From Carideicomes alvinocaridis (lineage in GTDB: Bacteria; Pseudomonadota; Alphaproteobacteria; Rhodobacterales; Rhodobacteraceae), in the NCBI GenBank assembly GCA_005473895.2, contig SRJI02000018.1, positions 62,001-126,000 on the forward strand: DNA of 64,000 nt, given 5' to 3'. Of the stretch, positions 61,020-64,000 are shown piece after piece (the stretch's first letter is position 1; every line of letters begins with the position of its first letter). Both the position numbers and the translations under genes were made by a program. Below the pieces are notes generated by a model. That model did not search any database. It had not been told where the DNA came from and worked only from the letters and a program-made list of their open reading frames with translations.

Positions 61020-63281
61020 ATGGCATTCAGACGCGACACGATTACCAAACCGATCCACCGCTGGGCCAAGAAGGCCCTGCCCAGCCTGTCCGAGACCGAG
61101 CGCGAGGCGATCTCGGCCGGCGAGGTCTGGTGGGAAGCGGATCTCTTCACCGGCAACCCGGACTGGAGCAAGCTGCTGGCCGTGAAGGCGCCGCAGCTGA
61201 CGGCGGAGGAACAGAAATTCCTCGACGGCCCCGTCCGCCAGGTCTGCGACATGGTCAACGACTGGGAGCTGAACCACGAGAGCGCCGACCTGCCGCCCGA
61301 GGTCTGGTCCTTCCTGCGGGAAAAGGGCTTTTTCGGCATGATCATCCCGAAGGAGCGTGGCGGCCTCGGCTTCACCGCCTTCGCCCACTCCGAGGTGGTG
61401 CGCTACCTCGCCTCCCATTCCGTGCCGCTGGCGGTGACGGTCATGGTCCCGAACTCCCTCGGCCCGGGCGAACTGCTGCTGCAATTCGGCACCGACGACC
61501 AGAAGGATTACTGGCTGCCCAAGCTCGCCACGGGCGAGGAACTGCCCGCCTTCGGCCTGACCAGCGAGGAAGGCGGCTCCGATGCCTCGGCGATGGTCGA
61601 TGCCGGCATCGTCTGCAAGGGCGAGTGGAACGGCGAAGAGGTGCTGGGCATCCGCTTGAACTGGTCCAAGCGCTACATCACGCTGGCCCCGGTCTGCACC
61701 GTGCTGGGCCTCGCCTTCCAGATGCAGGACCCGGACGGGCTGCTGGGCGGCGAAAAGGACATCGGCATCACCTGCGCGCTGGTGCCCACCGATCTGCCGG
61801 GCGTCGAGACCGGCAAGCGGCACCTGCCCTCGGGCGCCATGTTCATGAACGGCCCGACCGAGGGGCATGACGTCTTCATCCCGCTGGAGAACATCATCGG
61901 CGGGCAGGACTATGCCGGCAAGGGCTGGATGATGCTGATGTCGGCGCTGGCCGCCGGGCGCGGCATCTCGCTGCCCTCGCAATCGGCCGCCGCCTGCGCC
62001 ATCGCCGCCCATACCACCGGCGCCTATGCCCGCATCCGCACCCAGTTCAACCTGCCCATCGGCATGTTCGAAGGCGTGCAGGAGCCCATGGCGCGCATCG
62101 CCGCCGACGCCTACACCCTGGACGCCGCGCGGCGGCTGACCACCGCCGGGCTGGACGAGGGGCGTGCGCTGGCCGTGATCTCGGCCATCATGAAGTACCA
62201 CGCCACCACCCGCATGCGCGACAGCATCAACGACGCCATGGACGTGCATTCGGGCAAGGCGGTGATCGACGGGCCGCTGAACTATCTGCAGCCCATCTAC
62301 CGCTCCGTCCCCATCGGGATCACGGTGGAGGGCGCGAACATCGTCACCCGCAACTTGATCATCTTCGGCCAGGGCGCGATCCGGGCGCATCCCCACATCC
62401 TCGACGAGATGATGGCGCTGCAGGAGCCGGACGAGCAGAAGTCGCTCGACGAGTTCGACAAGCATTTCTGGAAGCATGTCGGCCATTCGATGAAGACCTA
62501 CTTCCGCGCCCTGGGCCGCGCCTGGACCGGCGGCCGCTTCGCCCCGGCGCCCGCGGCGGGCAGCGTCACGCACCATTACCGGCGGCTGAACCGCTGGGCC
62601 GCGGCCTTCGCGCTGACCGCCGATTTCTGCTTCCTGACGCTGGGCGGCGCGCTCAAGCGGAAGGAGACGATCACCGCGCGGATGGGCGATGCCCTGTCCG
62701 AGATGTACCTGATCTCGGCCGTGCTGAAACGCTGGGATGATGAGGGCCGGCACGAGGCCGACCTGCCGCTGGTGGATTACGCCTGCCACACTGGCTTCAA
62801 CCGGATCGACAAGGCGCTGGACGAGGTGACGGCGAACCTGCCCGCCCGCTGGGCGTCCTGGCTGCTGCGCGCGACCTTCCTGCCCGGCGGCAGCACCCGT
62901 GGACCGGCCGACAGCCTGATGACAAAGGTCGCGCGGATCATCTACGAACCGAACCCCGCGCGCGAGCGGCTGATATCGGGCCTGCACCTGCCCACCGAGG
63001 GCGACACCGGGATGGCGCTGCTCAACCGTGCCTATGCCGAGGTGATGGAGACGGAGCCGCTGATGAAGCGCCTGCGCGATCTGAAGCAGACGCCGGAAGA
63101 GGCGCAGGCCGCGGGCGTGCTCTCGGAGACCGATTTCGCCCGCATCCGCCGCCGCAACGCCGCCGTGCAGAAGGTGGTGGCGGTGGACTCGCTGACCCCG
63201 GAAGAGCTGGCGCATTACTTCCCCAACTACGCGGAGGCCAACCACCGGCCCTCCACCAAACCCACGGAGGCCGCTGAATGA
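61020..63281 (+). CDS. fadE: Acyl-CoA dehydrogenase FadE
   Basis: First step of fatty-acid beta-oxidation: acyl-CoA to enoyl-CoA. 753 aa, the large two-part FadE. The FAD domain includes LPAFGLTSEEGGSDASAMVD and FEGVQEPMARIAADAY; the C-terminal 250 residues (DEFDKHFWKHVGHSMKTYFRAL, LPARWASWLLRATFLPGG) are the DUF1974 part peculiar to FadE. The ATG at 61020 follows GAGGGAGAG. Its stop overlaps the thiolase start (ATGA). Confidence 0.95.
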   Translation: MAFRRDTITKPIHRWAKKALPSLSETEREAISAGEVWWEADLFTGNPDWSKLLAVKAPQLTAEEQKFLDGPVRQVCDMVNDWELNHESADLPPEVWSFLREKGFFGMIIPKERGGLGFTAFAHSEVVRYLASHSVPLAVTVMVPNSLGPGELLLQFGTDDQKDYWLPKLATGEELPAFGLTSEEGGSDASAMVDAGIVCKGEWNGEEVLGIRLNWSKRYITLAPVCTVLGLAFQMQDPDGLLGGEKDIGITCALVPTDLPGVETGKRHLPSGAMFMNGPTEGHDVFIPLENIIGGQDYAGKGWMMLMSALAAGRGISLPSQSAAACAIAAHTTGAYARIRTQFNLPIGMFEGVQEPMARIAADAYTLDAARRLTTAGLDEGRALAVISAIMKYHATTRMRDSINDAMDVHSGKAVIDGPLNYLQPIYRSVPIGITVEGANIVTRNLIIFGQGAIRAHPHILDEMMALQEPDEQKSLDEFDKHFWKHVGHSMKTYFRALGRAWTGGRFAPAPAAGSVTHHYRRLNRWAAAFALTADFCFLTLGGALKRKETITARMGDALSEMYLISAVLKRWDDEGRHEADLPLVDYACHTGFNRIDKALDEVTANLPARWASWLLRATFLPGGSTRGPADSLMTKVARIIYEPNPARERLISGLHLPTEGDTGMALLNRAYAEVMETEPLMKRLRDLKQTPEEAQAAGVLSETDFARIRRRNAAVQKVVAVDSLTPEELAHYFPNYAEANHRPSTKPTEAAE

Positions 63282-64000
63282 GCCGCCCGGTCTACCTCGT
63301 CGACGGCGCGCGCACGCCCTTCCTCAAGGCGCGCACCGGCCCCGGCCCCTTCACGCCAGTGGACCTTGCCGTGCAGGCGGGGCGGCCGCTGCTGATGCGC
63401 CAGCCCATGGGGCGCGACGCCTACGACCTCGTCATCCTCGGCTGCGTCAACGTCATCGCGGACGAGATGAACCCGGCCCGGGTCGCGGCGCTGCGGCTCG
63501 GGATGGGCGACGATCAGGTGGCGTTCACCGTGCAGATCAACTGCGGCTCGGGGATGCAGAGCATCGACACCGCCTATCGCTACATCCGCGAGGGCACGCA
63601 CGACATGATCCTCGCCGGCGGGACCGAGGCGCTGAGCCATGCGCCGCTGGTCTACCGCAAGGAAGCGGTGGAGTGGTATTCCGGCATGGCCCGCGCCAAG
63701 GGCCCGATGGACCAGGCGCAGGCCTTCGCGCAGGTGCGACCGGACATGTTCAAGCCGGTCATCGGATTGGAACGCGGGCTGACCGACCCGATCACCGAGC
63801 TCAACATGGGCCAGACCGCCGAGGTGCTGGCACACCGCTTCGGCATCGACCGCAAGACCGCCGACGCCTACGCGATGGAAAGCCATCACCGGCTGGCCCG
63901 CGCCCAGAAAGAGGGCTGGCTGAAGGGCGAGGTGATGCCCGCCTTCGACCGCGACGGCAATGCGCATGAACATGATGACGGGGTGCGGCCGGATTCCTCG
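63278..64000 (+). CDS. Acetyl-CoA C-acyltransferase, thiolase (3' end missing)
   Basis: Last step of beta-oxidation: 3-ketoacyl-CoA plus CoA to acetyl-CoA and shortened acyl-CoA. 241 codons are visible. VYLVDGARTPFLKAR at the N-terminus and the nucleophilic Cys at residue 89 in VQINCGSGMQSIDTAYR. LAGGTEALSHAPLVYRKEAV and DPITELNMGQTAEVLAHRFG resemble FadI rather than PhaA. The C-terminal His and Cys lie beyond the right edge. Translationally coupled to fadE; a fadJ/fadB partner probably follows. Confidence 0.93.
   Translation, partial: MSRPVYLVDGARTPFLKARTGPGPFTPVDLAVQAGRPLLMRQPMGRDAYDLVILGCVNVIADEMNPARVAALRLGMGDDQVAFTVQINCGSGMQSIDTAYRYIREGTHDMILAGGTEALSHAPLVYRKEAVEWYSGMARAKGPMDQAQAFAQVRPDMFKPVIGLERGLTDPITELNMGQTAEVLAHRFGIDRKTADAYAMESHHRLARAQKEGWLKGEVMPAFDRDGNAHEHDDGVRPDSS

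Overview
The window reads as ordinary chromosome of a high-G+C alphaproteobacterium of the Rhodobacteraceae (Roseobacter/Paracoccus relatives). The evidence is lineage-typical content and order: a VPLPA-type C-terminal sorting signal, a hemD-mic60-hemY block divergent from tsaD-gpsA, a serC-serA pair behind a structured leader, split pha genes, PreTA-type pyrimidine reduction and otsBA. The assignment is from gene content only; no 16S gene is present. I saw no transposase, phage gene, CRISPR array or origin.

Layout. 1-6018 (minus): urea ABC transporter urtABCDE, with urtE cut by the left edge. 6019-7721: a gene-poor stretch with a VPLPA-CTERM surface protein, a run of 25 G and tRNA-Arg(CCT). 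7930-13266 (plus): LacI-type regulator plus AlkX/YcaQ DNA glycosylase, then serC-serA for serine synthesis. 13518-19329: PPP-type phosphatase, then on the minus strand an aminotransferase, mercaptopyruvate sulfurtransferase, smpB, a DUF4396 membrane protein, rpsD and tag. 19453-23624 (plus): an EAL-domain protein, then phaA, a patatin-like lipase and phaB. 23759-26739: sodC, glpD and divergent glpR. 26772-31765 (minus): arylamine N-acetyltransferase and the trehalose genes otsB, a GH15 glycosidase and otsA. 32044-33467: a Crp/Fnr regulator and an EcfG-like ECF sigma factor. 33721-41906: small conserved proteins, gpsA, tsaD, hemD, mic60, hemY and tRNA-Thr(CGT).

43313-54575 is a pyrimidine catabolic island. 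It holds an NMT1-type ABC transporter, dihydropyrimidinase, an M20-type N-carbamoyl amide hydrolase, a RutR-like TetR regulator and the two subunits of NAD-dependent dihydropyrimidine dehydrogenase (PreA, PreT). Together they would import pyrimidines, reduce uracil or thymine, open the ring and release the beta-amino acid with CO2 and ammonia. Two RutR-like palindromes sit in the two control regions. Three uncharacterised small proteins (105, 63 and 173 aa) lie inside the island. 55468-60069 carries xdhABC for purine oxidation. With urt at the left edge, the window is rich in nitrogen-scavenging functions. 60085-64000 holds a dienelactone-hydrolase-family protein and a fadE-thiolase beta-oxidation pair, the thiolase cut by the right edge.

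Nothing here is a clearly undescribed defence or mobile system. The best leads are the 173-aa protein wedged between preT and preA, the paired RutR-like operators, the multi-hairpin serC leader, the patatin inside the pha cluster, the stress-type promoters linking the sigma factor with otsA, and the 25-G tract.
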